Assembly: GCA_964432485.1 (NCBI GenBank)
Contig: CAYSNP010000005.1
Coordinates: forward strand, 1 to 63,717
Direction: 5' to 3'
DNA: 63,717 bases
Source: CAYSNP01 sp964432485
Lineage (GTDB): Bacteria; Bacillota; Clostridia; Christensenellales; DTU072
The translations under genes were made by a program, and so were the position numbers. Under the pieces are notes generated by a model. It was given only the letters and a program-made list of their open reading frames with translations, made no database searches and was not told where the DNA came from. This document shows, piece after piece, positions 1 to 8,069 of the stretch (position 1 is the stretch's first letter; every line of letters starts with the position of its first letter).

Positions 1-31
1 CGCGCAATGACGAATTACTTTGCTACTTGTA

Positions 32-55
32 CAAGTATACTTGCTATGCTATACT
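32..55 (+). promoter_or_regulatory. Palindromic operator and -10 upstream of the nucleoside hydrolase
   Basis: A perfect 12-bp palindrome (CAAGTATACTTG, 32-43) is followed by TATACT at 50-55. About 36 bp here align with the region before the cytolysin-like gene (14470-14505), which has the same AAGTATACTT core just upstream of its -10. The -10 ends only six bases before the ATG at 62, so the transcript may be leaderless or nearly so. Binding by the XRE protein encoded at 14185-14427 is inferred from the shared sequence. Confidence 0.5.
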
Positions 56-61
56 GTGAAT

Positions 62-925
62 ATGAAAAAGAAATTGAAAGTAATTTTGGATTGTGATATG
101 GCGATAGGGCATTTTGCCTCGGATATAGACGATGCATTTGCATATATATGGCTAAAAGAAGAGGTAGATTTGCTGGGTATCACTTGCGTTCACGGTAATG
201 CAAGGCAAAAGGTTTGTTATGCTATTACAAACAAAATGACTAAACTGTTAAAAGATGATGTTAAGGTTTATCGAGGAGCCTACGGAAAAAAGGATTTGGG
301 AAAGAGAAGCGAGGCTACGGATTTTATTTTGGATATGGCGGAGCGATACAAAAATGAGCTGGTTATAGTTGCGGTGGGTCCGCTAACAAATATAGCAAGT
401 GCAGCTATGCTGGACAGCGACTTCTCCAGTAAGGTTAAGCAAATAGTAATAATGGGGGGATTTGATAAAAAGAAGCCGGCAATTATTCATACTGAATTTA
501 ATTTCTTCAGTTCTCCTCTGGCTGCAAAAATTGTATGCGAATCAGATATAGAAAAAATATTTGCTCCAACCGATGTTTGTCTAAAGGTCTTGTTTTCTAA
601 GGAGGACGTTAACAAGATAAGCTCTGGAACACAATCCGCAGAATTTATCAAAAAATCGGTAAAGCGCTGGATAAATTTAACGGGAATAGTTAGCCTTTTT
701 AATATTTTACCCAAAGGCGGCTTTGTGCCTTGGGACCCTATTGCCGCAGCAGGCCTAACTCATATCGAGAAGTTTAGCTTTAAACGTTGCGAAGTAAGGG
801 TAAATAATAGGGGTATATCACGCTTTTTTGAAGACGAATCGAGCAAGAATGTCGTTTTGACCGATTGCGATAAAGAGTGGTTTATTACCGAATTGATAGA
901 TAAAATCAATAGGGCAACCGAATAA
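62..925 (+). CDS. Inosine/uridine-preferring nucleoside hydrolase family protein
   Basis: This is a cytosolic N-ribohydrolase-like protein of about 287 aa that would cleave nucleosides to base and ribose. The N-terminal calcium-binding Asp cluster is visible as DCD, then DIDDAFA, with a short insertion between the two halves. VAVGPLTNIA and the EFNFF segment are family signatures. Two family positions differ: the usual DPxAA after EFN reads SSPLAA, and the C-terminal HDP reads WDP, so substrate or metal binding may be altered. I chose the ATG at 62 over the upstream TTG at 20 because the TTG lies upstream of the -10 and operator. The gene stands alone, and its promoter resembles that of the cytolysin-like gene at 14539. 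Confidence 0.8.
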   Translation: MKKKLKVILDCDMAIGHFASDIDDAFAYIWLKEEVDLLGITCVHGNARQKVCYAITNKMTKLLKDDVKVYRGAYGKKDLGKRSEATDFILDMAERYKNELVIVAVGPLTNIASAAMLDSDFSSKVKQIVIMGGFDKKKPAIIHTEFNFFSSPLAAKIVCESDIEKIFAPTDVCLKVLFSKEDVNKISSGTQSAEFIKKSVKRWINLTGIVSLFNILPKGGFVPWDPIAAAGLTHIEKFSFKRCEVRVNNRGISRFFEDESSKNVVLTDCDKEWFITELIDKINRATE

Positions 926-960
926 TTCACCATTAGCAATAAAAAGGGACAAGCCAGCAT

Positions 961-1371
961 AATAATGATATTTTGCAACAAGTTGCAAAGTGATATTTGC
1001 TATGCAAATGATATTATGAGCGAGGCTCATATTGAGATTTTTTGCCTATGGCAAAAAGTTAAGGTGAGATTGGTATAGGCAGGGAGCAAGGCTTACGCAA
1101 GCCCTCCTCGTCATTGCGATGAGCAAAATGCGAAGAAGCAATCCAGGGCTTACGCTAGTACTGCTTGAATAATGATATTTTGCAACAAGTTGCAAAGTGA
1201 GATTTGCTATGCAAATGATATTATGAGCGGGCTCATAATGAGATTTTTTGCCTATGGCAAAAAGTTAAGGTGGGATTGGTAGGCAGGGAGCAAGGCTTAC
1301 GCAAGCCCTCCTCGTCATTGCGATGAGCAAAATGCGAAGAAGCAATCTAGGACTTACGCTAGCACAGCTTC
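961..1371. repeat. Two tandem copies of a ~205-bp intergenic repeat
   Basis: Copy 1 is 961-1167 and copy 2 is 1168-1371, about 90% identical or better. Each copy holds small inverted repeats (for example TGCAAC/GTTGCA) and ends with a segment whose reverse complement reads CTGGATTGCTTC...CGCAATGAC. That core recurs at 62836-63118 at the other end of the window. No open frame of note lies here. It fills the space between the nucleoside hydrolase and the phosphodiesterase gene. Confidence 0.85.
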
Positions 1372-1380
1372 ACTTTAATA

Positions 1381-2298
1381 CTAAGATATTTCTTTATTAG
1401 AAGAAATAAAGGTCATCCGTTCTTGCAATCTTTTACCGCCGTGTTTTCTTCTAATGCCGCCATGGTCGGTAGTAATCAATATTAGCCAATCTTCTTGATC
1501 ATAGGTTTCCCTGGCTTTGATTGCATCTACTATAATATCTACATAATCATCAAAAGTTTGGATAGCTTGAACATAACGCTTGCTTTTATTGCTAAAACCT
1601 CTGGAATGTCCTGCAGCATCACAAAGCTCAAAAATACCTACGGTGACATCTATATCGCTATTGACTGAACGCAAAAAAGCATAAAGCATTTCTGTTTCTT
1701 TTTCGCTATTGCATTCGAGATGCTCATAGGTTAGGGGCAAATCGTTGTTAATTGAAAGAATAATATCATGCATATATGTAGTATCATAATGCACTCCCCA
1801 TTCAAAAAACACCGCACCGCTTTTGCCTTGCTCTGCTAATACGCTCATAAATGTGGGGGCATCTTTTTCTTTTATATCTTTATTATTGTATACTCCCGTT
1901 TTATTTGCCCATTTGCCGCTAAATATAGATACCCAACCGGGACCGGTGCTGGTCTGTTGGTCGCCGGGCTCAACTCCGCCGGCATATGAAAGCACTAAGC
2001 TACCTTCTATCCCATTCCTTAGCAAGCCTTTTTTAGTAGAAAGGTTAGAAAGCGCATCTACCCTTGCTCCATCTATACCGATAAAAGCCAGCTTTTTTGT
2101 TAAGTCTGTTTGCGTATCTTGAAAATGTGCCATTACAATATTATAGACTTCTGTTTGCGGTAAGGCAGTGTCTACATTGTTAGAAAAGAGCCCCATACCT
2201 TCAATTGTTTTTTTATAGCTTGCATCTGTGCCTGAACAAGCACTAAAGCTAAACATTAATACTACAATTGCTATTGCGGCAACTATTTTTTTTTGCAT
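1381..2298 (-). CDS. Alkaline-phosphatase-superfamily (NPP-type phosphodiesterase) lipoprotein
   Basis: The product is a short (~305 aa) surface lipoprotein: a hydrophobic signal ends in a SFSAC lipobox. The fold is suggested by AFIGIDGARVD near the N-terminus (first metal Asp), a GPGWVSIFSG stretch where the nucleophile Ser/Thr is expected, and LITTDHGG near the C-terminus (metal Asp/His). This is the layout of nucleotide pyrophosphatase/phosphodiesterases and related phosphopentomutase-like enzymes. It is shorter than most NPPs and ends soon after the TDHGG motif, so the last metal site may be lacking. It is the last gene of a minus-strand run with a calcineurin-like phosphatase and a PHP protein. 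Start 2298 was preferred to 2307 because the GGAGG site is about 10 nt upstream of it and only 1 nt from the earlier ATG. Confidence 0.7.
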   Translation of the reverse strand: MQKKIVAAIAIVVLMFSFSACSGTDASYKKTIEGMGLFSNNVDTALPQTEVYNIVMAHFQDTQTDLTKKLAFIGIDGARVDALSNLSTKKGLLRNGIEGSLVLSYAGGVEPGDQQTSTGPGWVSIFSGKWANKTGVYNNKDIKEKDAPTFMSVLAEQGKSGAVFFEWGVHYDTTYMHDIILSINNDLPLTYEHLECNSEKETEMLYAFLRSVNSDIDVTVGIFELCDAAGHSRGFSNKSKRYVQAIQTFDDYVDIIVDAIKARETYDQEDWLILITTDHGGIRRKHGGKRLQERMTFISSNKEIS

Positions 2299-2391
2299 TA
2301 TTGTCATTCCTCCAATGTGCCATTATAGGCACAAAAACTTGTTAAAATAACGGTGCAGATGCAAGCAAGACGAGGCAGGCGAGGCTTTCAG

Positions 2392-2463
2392 ACGGGAGTG
2401 TATCCCATATACATGACCTAGGAAAACGTAGCCTAACAATGTATTGCGATGTATATGCCCCGT
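2392..2463. repeat. Long imperfect intergenic hairpin
   Basis: Inside the 171-bp gap between two minus-strand genes, ACGGG (2392-2396) and CATATACAT (2406-2414) are mirrored by ATGTATATG (2449-2457) and CCCCGT (2458-2463). Together they form a nested stem with a ~34-nt apical region. There is no long T-run on either side, so this is more likely a mobile or structured repeat than a simple terminator. Confidence 0.5.
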
Positions 2464-2469
2464 TAGTTT

Positions 2470-3693
2470 TCATAGTGTAAGATTTTTAACTTTTTTACCG
2501 CCTAGGGTAGTATATAAAGGTGAGATGCTTGTGTTTTCACCTTGAGTATTAAAGCAAAGCACCATTCCGCCCCTATTGCCCCCATCCCACTCCTTTTTGA
2601 CATATATGCTGCCTGTCTTTGGGATAGAGGTAAACTTTATATCTTCAAACTCTATGCTATATCCTGCACAATGATTGTGACCGCTTATCATATGATTAAG
2701 GCTACCGGCGGATAAGACCTTGCTCCAAAATAAGTCGTTTTCGGCAAACTCTTGATAAGCATCTGGTCCAAACCGTTTGATACTATTATCAGTTTCGTAT
2801 GCTTTATCATAGCTTGTAACATAGCCGCCATCATTTTCAATATCGTACGGCATAGCGTTGACAACAAACTCGCCGCTCTCTGCCGCATAAGCGTAAGGCT
2901 TATATGGAATATGGCTTATTATCATAGAGGGTACAACTTGACCTCCATTAGCTTGCGCCAGTCCCTCGCATGCCCAAGCATACCAATCCCCTTGCGCTTC
3001 TGTATAGCCCACATCAAAGGTAGAATAAGGCTTGTTTTCTTTTTCTGCCTTTTTCCAATCGCCTGTGTCCATAGTAAAGAATGCATATACAATTTTACCT
3101 TGTTTGTTCTTCAAAACTACGATATCGTTACCCAAACCCTGCAGATTGGTAGGCCCTTGTCGCAATATGCAGTAATTTGCGCTTTCCAGCACATTCATAA
3201 TAGCGGGCTTGTCCGCACGGTGTTCGGCATCATGATTGCCAAATGTAAAGGTCCAAGGCAACTCCAATTTATCCATAAAGTTGCAAAAGCCTTTAACTAT
3301 TAAATCATTAAAGTCATTGGACACCATATCCCCTGCAACTACCACAAGGTTAGGCTGGGTAAAGTCTATCATACTTTTGATTTCGGTATAAGTGCGCTTG
3401 TTAAGAAAGTCATTGACCCAAACTTTTCCCGCATACCATCCGCTGTTATTAAAATGAGTGTCGGCAAACATAAGCACCTTAAATTCATCTTCTACAATAA
3501 AGGTTACATAGTCATTTGCATTAAAAGTATCGCTTGCGCTCCACGCATATTTTGTTACTGTGCCATGTACCGTCTTTTTTGATTTAATTGCTAAATCTAT
3601 ACGAGAAATACCGTAAATGCTAAAGAATAACGATAGAATAATGCATATAATTAAACTACCCTTTGCAGGTTTAGATTGTAATAGTTTTTTCAT
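2470..3693 (-). CDS. Membrane-anchored calcineurin-like metallophosphoesterase
   Basis: A 407-aa protein with one N-terminal hydrophobic segment (residues ~12-30) and no lipobox, so probably membrane-anchored facing outward. All metallophosphoesterase blocks are visible in order: ADTHF, VVAGDMVSND, FTFGNHDAEH, MIISHIPY and SGHNHCAGY, which supply the two-metal ligands. The class includes phosphomonoesterases and phosphodiesterases; the substrate cannot be told. It sits 14 bp after the PHP gene and before the NPP-like lipoprotein, so three unrelated phosphoesterase folds follow each other in one transcriptional direction. Confidence 0.85.
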   Translation of the reverse strand: MKKLLQSKPAKGSLIICIILSLFFSIYGISRIDLAIKSKKTVHGTVTKYAWSASDTFNANDYVTFIVEDEFKVLMFADTHFNNSGWYAGKVWVNDFLNKRTYTEIKSMIDFTQPNLVVVAGDMVSNDFNDLIVKGFCNFMDKLELPWTFTFGNHDAEHRADKPAIMNVLESANYCILRQGPTNLQGLGNDIVVLKNKQGKIVYAFFTMDTGDWKKAEKENKPYSTFDVGYTEAQGDWYAWACEGLAQANGGQVVPSMIISHIPYKPYAYAAESGEFVVNAMPYDIENDGGYVTSYDKAYETDNSIKRFGPDAYQEFAENDLFWSKVLSAGSLNHMISGHNHCAGYSIEFEDIKFTSIPKTGSIYVKKEWDGGNRGGMVLCFNTQGENTSISPLYTTLGGKKVKNLTL

Positions 3694-3707
3694 CTTTTTG
3701 TGCGCCT

Positions 3708-5060
3708 TTAATCAAAGTAAATTGGATTGGTAAGGGCGGCAATCATTTCCGGTACAGGCTCTTTTGCTTGCGATTTAATTAGCAGAGAAATAACTATTTT
3801 ATAGATAAGCGACTCTATAATGCCGGCGGTATACCGAATCTCCGCTCTAATAAAGCCCTTGCGCTGTACTTCCAACTCAACGCTATAAGGTGCTGTCTTT
3901 TTAGCCTTATGCTCAAAAATCTTGCCCGTTGCATCGTATGCCACTATGGAATAGCCTTTCTTTAACTTTTCAGTACTAATTGTCACCTTAGTGCCCGGAG
4001 CAAACTCCAAGCTATCTCCCATAATTGCCTCTCCGCACTCTAGCAATAGCATAGGCGCTTTGGCAGTCCTTTTTAAGCTGACCCTGCCCATTTTTATTGC
4101 CTCCAAAATATCATCGGCAGAGTTGGCTTTGGCATAAACGCATGCTGTGGGCATAGCTAAGTAACTGATAGGTCCAATTTCCCAATGAAAATCACTGCCG
4201 CCTAACGCTATTAGCTTGCGGCCTCCCGCAAGTTGCTCTTGCCACCAAGCTATAGTAGTTAGATTGTCTTTGCGCATAGGTCCGTTCCAAACCTCTACAA
4301 AGTCATATTCGAATCCTTCTTTAGGCCATAGCCAAGGACAAAGACTGCAAAAAGGATGATTGATACTAATAATAGCACCTTTTTCCCGTGGCTCTTTTAA
4401 CCTTTCTATAAACTCCTCAAAGCTATTGAGCACATAACTGCCGGTATAAGGCGATTCCAAACCAATAAGATTTACATGTCCGCTATAATGAGTAAACTCC
4501 ACGCCGGGAATAATAGTTAAATCAGGGATATGAGGCAACCTTTTATTATGAAAAAAGTTGTTATGGTCAGTAATAATCATAAAGTCCAATCCTTTCTTTT
4601 TTATCCTTTTACCTAACTCCTCTATTGTTAAGCTGCCGTCAGAGTATACAGTATGCAAGTGGGTATCCCCTTTTAGCCATCTATAGCTTTTGAACTTGTA
4701 TTCTATCTTAACAGTTACTTCTACACCTTCATCCATAACCAGATATGCGCCGAGCACTATTTGCCAGACCCCTTCTGCAATTGATACCCTGTCATAGCCC
4801 GGAGTAGAATAAGCAGGCGAAAGCACAATTACCTTTTTAGTAGAGCCGGAAGCCCCAACTTCGCTTCCGTCAGGCATAAGAATAGCAATATCAATAACAT
4901 TTTTTTGCTTTCCGGTATTCATAGTATTGACTTGGTCGCCCTTATGGCCATAGCTTATAATTAACTTTTCTACATTTGGCGGCACCTCAACAGGTACTTT
5001 TAGGAATTGTTTTTCCTGCGCCTTTTCTATTTTAACTTTAACAGTATAACTATCTTTCAT
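3708..5060 (-). CDS. CehA/McbA-type PHP domain metal-dependent phosphoesterase
   Basis: 450 aa with no signal peptide. The first ~120 residues look like a beta-sandwich accessory domain. The PHP domain follows, with DTHLHTVYSDG, then IITDHNN, GVEFTHYSGHVN, SINHP and GGSDFHW, which carry the expected His/Asp metal ligands. CehA/McbA relatives are predicted metal-dependent hydrolases, often of phosphoesters. The start has an AAGGAG site at normal spacing. It lies between the GPH symporters and the calcineurin-like phosphatase and is probably co-transcribed with both. Confidence 0.85.
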   Translation of the reverse strand: MKDSYTVKVKIEKAQEKQFLKVPVEVPPNVEKLIISYGHKGDQVNTMNTGKQKNVIDIAILMPDGSEVGASGSTKKVIVLSPAYSTPGYDRVSIAEGVWQIVLGAYLVMDEGVEVTVKIEYKFKSYRWLKGDTHLHTVYSDGSLTIEELGKRIKKKGLDFMIITDHNNFFHNKRLPHIPDLTIIPGVEFTHYSGHVNLIGLESPYTGSYVLNSFEEFIERLKEPREKGAIISINHPFCSLCPWLWPKEGFEYDFVEVWNGPMRKDNLTTIAWWQEQLAGGRKLIALGGSDFHWEIGPISYLAMPTACVYAKANSADDILEAIKMGRVSLKRTAKAPMLLLECGEAIMGDSLEFAPGTKVTISTEKLKKGYSIVAYDATGKIFEHKAKKTAPYSVELEVQRKGFIRAEIRYTAGIIESLIYKIVISLLIKSQAKEPVPEMIAALTNPIYFD

Positions 5061-5078
5061 ACTAACTCCTTTATTTGT

Positions 5079-6536
5079 CTATTTATACCAATCTAAATCA
5101 AATGCTAAGCTGTCCTCTTTATCCTCTTTGGATTGCCTCTTTTGCAATTCCGTTAAAATAAGCGTATGTCTGCTTTTTGATAAATTATAAAATAAGAAAG
5201 GTATCCCCATAATCAGGAACCCAATTGCAGGGACAAGGGTAACCAAAATGAAAATCATCTTTAATACAACGGATGTTTGTTGGGCAAAATCAGGATCTAA
5301 CTCGCCTGCATAACCTGCCATACTAAGCAAAAAACCGGTAATAGCGACACATGCGCCATTTTGGAACTTTGATACAAAAGTAAGCAAGGAAAAGCAAGCT
5401 CCCTCCACCCTTCTGCCGGTCTTGTATTCTATTTCGTCTACGCTGTCGCCTATCATTATGGTAGTGATGGCATACCATGCCCCAAGCGGCAGAAAGCCTA
5501 GTACCCTGCCTAATATAAACAGTAACAAATTGGTGTATCCCCAAAAATAAGACGCAGTATTAAACACAATGCCCATTACGCAGCCCGCAAGCAGCAAATC
5601 TCTTTTTTCAAATTTCTTAATCAATAGCGGAGTGCAAATCTGCCCTGCAAACATAGCAATGCCGGGCAATATAATCAAAGCAGGCACAAAAATACTCATC
5701 ATTGTATTGCTTTCCATAGTAGGAAAAATCTCTTTGAAATTCCATTTGACAAAATAAGAGGTCAATGCGGTGGAGCCTACCAGCATAACGCTCATCAATA
5801 TGCCTGATAAAAGGTTTATCAGCAATGCTCTGCTTTTGGGTATAAGTTTTAAGTTATCGAAGAATTTCTCGCCTTCCTTTACCGTGCTTCGCGCCCTTTC
5901 TCTGGTGCCAAAAAAGCCCTGCAGCATCAGCACTGTTCCCAAAACGCAAAAGATTGTCACGGTAAAGAAAAAACTGTACCGTTTGTCCTGGCCGAAATCT
6001 GCAAAAATTTTGTTAGTAAACCAAAAAGCACTCATTGCAAGCCCGGAACCTATCCCGCCGATTATCTTAGTTGCTGTAACAACTTTAACCCTTTTTTCAG
6101 CTTCGTTAGTGATAACCGCAGACATGCTCCAATAGGGTATATCATTGGCAGTATACGCCAGGGTGAACAATAAGTATATTACGGATACGTAAACGATTGA
6201 GCTTGTAGAGCTGAGGTTAATCGGTGCAAAGAGCAATAAGGTAAGTATCGCAACGGGTATTGGGGTAAACAGCATATACGGCCTACATTTTCCCCAACGA
6301 GTATGGGTCTTGTCAAGAATTGCCCCCATAAGAGGGTCGTTAAGTGCGTCGAAAACTCTTGTTATAGACAAAATTAAGCCTGCCACAGCCGCATTTATGT
6401 AAAGATAATCGGTCATAAACAACAGCAGGTATGTGGTAATAATACTGTATATCATTGCTTGCCCGCTATTGACAAGGGCATAAGATACTATCTCACCATT
6501 GCCCAGCGGCGCTACCGCCTTAGGGCTTTTGCTCAT
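5079..6536 (-). CDS. GPH-family glycoside/hexuronide:cation symporter (copy 1)
   Basis: About 485 aa, twelve-helix major facilitator of the glycoside-pentoside-hexuronide:cation group (MelB/XynP/UidB relatives). It has the family N-terminal MTDYLYIN...RVFDALNDPLMG and a RWGKCRPY loop, where the Asp residues of helix II take part in cation coupling. It is the third transporter in transcription order of three tandem paralogues. Its last ~185 bp are almost identical to those of the neighbouring copy 2, unlike the rest of the gene, which points to gene conversion. I use the ATG at 6536, because AAGGAG lies eight bases before it; the in-frame TTG at 6542 falls in that spacer. Confidence 0.88.
   Translation of the reverse strand: MSKSPKAVAPLGNGEIVSYALVNSGQAMIYSIITTYLLLFMTDYLYINAAVAGLILSITRVFDALNDPLMGAILDKTHTRWGKCRPYMLFTPIPVAILTLLLFAPINLSSTSSIVYVSVIYLLFTLAYTANDIPYWSMSAVITNEAEKRVKVVTATKIIGGIGSGLAMSAFWFTNKIFADFGQDKRYSFFFTVTIFCVLGTVLMLQGFFGTRERARSTVKEGEKFFDNLKLIPKSRALLINLLSGILMSVMLVGSTALTSYFVKWNFKEIFPTMESNTMMSIFVPALIILPGIAMFAGQICTPLLIKKFEKRDLLLAGCVMGIVFNTASYFWGYTNLLLFILGRVLGFLPLGAWYAITTIMIGDSVDEIEYKTGRRVEGACFSLLTFVSKFQNGACVAITGFLLSMAGYAGELDPDFAQQTSVVLKMIFILVTLVPAIGFLIMGIPFLFYNLSKSRHTLILTELQKRQSKEDKEDSLAFDLDWYK
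5081..5268 (-). repeat. Near-identical 3' end shared with the neighbouring GPH gene (copy A)
   Basis: This segment matches 6591-6776 with about five or six mismatches over ~186 bp, and similarity then drops abruptly to that of the diverged coding regions. It covers the last helix and the cytoplasmic tail. Confidence 0.75.
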
Positions 6537-6590
6537 CCTCAAATCTCCTTTTAATTTTACAATAAACTCAATATACTTATTAAGTCATTT

Positions 6591-6776
6591 TTATTTATAC
6601 CAATCTAAATCAAATGCTAAGCTGTCCTCTTTATCCTCCTTGGATTGCCTCTTTTGCAATTCCGTTAAAATAAGCGTATGCTTGCTTTTGGATAAATTAT
6701 AAAATAAGAAAGGTATCCCCATAATCAGGAACCCAATTGCGGGGACAAGGGTAACCAAAATGAAAATCATCTTTAA
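6591..6776 (-). repeat. Near-identical 3' end shared with the neighbouring GPH gene (copy B)
   Basis: Partner of 5081-5268; see that entry. The third symporter gene (8070-9533) is clearly more diverged over the same stretch. Confidence 0.75.
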
Positions 6777-8048
6777 TGCTTCCGGAGATTGTTGCTCCAG
6801 GTCGGGATTCAATTCGCCAATATATCCAGCTGCGCTTAACATAAAACCGGTGATTGCCACATTAACTCCATTTTGGAATTTTGAAATAAAAGTCAACAAG
6901 GAAAAGCAAGCACCCTCCACCCTTCTGCCTGTCTTATACTGTATTTCATCCACGCTGTCGCCTACCATTATTGTAGTGACCGCAGACCATACCCCAAGCG
7001 GCAAGAAGCCCAATACCCTGCCCAGCACAAATAAATACAGATTGGAATATCCCACAAAATAAAATGCAATATTAGAAAGGATACCAATTACGCACCCTAC
7101 TAAAAGCAAATTCTTTTTTTCATATTTTTTAATTAAAGCAGGAGCTGCAAGCAGTCCTACAAACATAGCAATAGCAGGCAATATACCCAAAGCGGGAACA
7201 AAGATGCTCATTATCAAATTGCTTTCCATATCCGGAAAAACTTCCTTTAGATTCCATTTGGTAAAATAAGTTGTAAGCGCTGTAGAGCCTACCATCATTA
7301 CGCTCATTAGCACGCCGGAAATAAGGTTGAGTACCAATGCTCGACTTTTGGGGACAAGTTTTAAGCTGTCAAAAAACTTTTCGCCTTTTTGTACACTAGT
7401 TTTTGCTCTTTCTTTGGTATTAAAGAACCCTTGCAGCATAAGGATTGAGCCTAAAACGCAAAAAATCAGTACTGTTAAGAAAAAGCTCATGCGCTTATCG
7501 TGCCCTATATCAGCAAAGATTTTATTAAGAAACCAAAAAGTGCCTATTGCCAAGCCCGAACCTAATCCGCCTATAATTCTGGTAGTTGTCACTACTTTTG
7601 TTCTTTCTCCCGCATCGGTAGTAATGACTGCAGACATACTCCAATAGGGGATATCATTGGCAGTATAAGCAATTGTAAACAAGAGATATATTACAGAGGC
7701 ATACACAATGGTAGCAGTAGAGCTAAACTTAAACGGAGCAAAAAGCAAAATAGTAATAAGTGCAACAGGAATAGGCGTAAATAACATATATGGTCTGCAT
7801 TTGCCCCAACGGGAATGAGTTTTGTCTAAAATCGCACCCATAAGAGGGTCGTTAAGCGCATCGAAAATTCGAGTAACGGATAATATTATGCCTGCCACAG
7901 CCGCATTAATGTACAGATAATCAGTCATAAACAGCAATAGGTAAGTGGTAATAATGCCATATATCATAGTTTGTCCGGTATTAGTAAGGGCATAGGATGC
8001 TATTTCTTTATTGCCCAGCGGCGCTACCGCTTTAGAATTTTCACTCAT
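6591..8048 (-). CDS. GPH-family glycoside/hexuronide:cation symporter (copy 2)
   Basis: 485 aa, paralogous to the genes on both sides, with the same MTDYLYIN, FDALNDPLMG and RWGKCRPY motifs and the same final SLAFDLDWYK tail. A strong AAGGAG lies eleven bases before the ATG. The middle part differs from copy 1 by many substitutions, while the 3' end is nearly identical. Retention of three intact copies suggests different substrates or dosage; substrate is likely an oligo- or monosaccharide released by the upstream GH38-like enzyme (inference). Confidence 0.88.
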   Translation of the reverse strand: MSENSKAVAPLGNKEIASYALTNTGQTMIYGIITTYLLLFMTDYLYINAAVAGIILSVTRIFDALNDPLMGAILDKTHSRWGKCRPYMLFTPIPVALITILLFAPFKFSSTATIVYASVIYLLFTIAYTANDIPYWSMSAVITTDAGERTKVVTTTRIIGGLGSGLAIGTFWFLNKIFADIGHDKRMSFFLTVLIFCVLGSILMLQGFFNTKERAKTSVQKGEKFFDSLKLVPKSRALVLNLISGVLMSVMMVGSTALTTYFTKWNLKEVFPDMESNLIMSIFVPALGILPAIAMFVGLLAAPALIKKYEKKNLLLVGCVIGILSNIAFYFVGYSNLYLFVLGRVLGFLPLGVWSAVTTIMVGDSVDEIQYKTGRRVEGACFSLLTFISKFQNGVNVAITGFMLSAAGYIGELNPDLEQQSPEALKMIFILVTLVPAIGFLIMGIPFLFYNLSKSKHTLILTELQKRQSKEDKEDSLAFDLDWYK

Positions 8049-8069
8049 TCTGTGCTTCTCCTTGTATCT

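Noticed and set aside
926..1380. Small RNA or riboswitch in the duplicated intergenic DNA
   Set aside because: Small hairpins exist, but the duplication and the reversed copy elsewhere fit a repeat element better.
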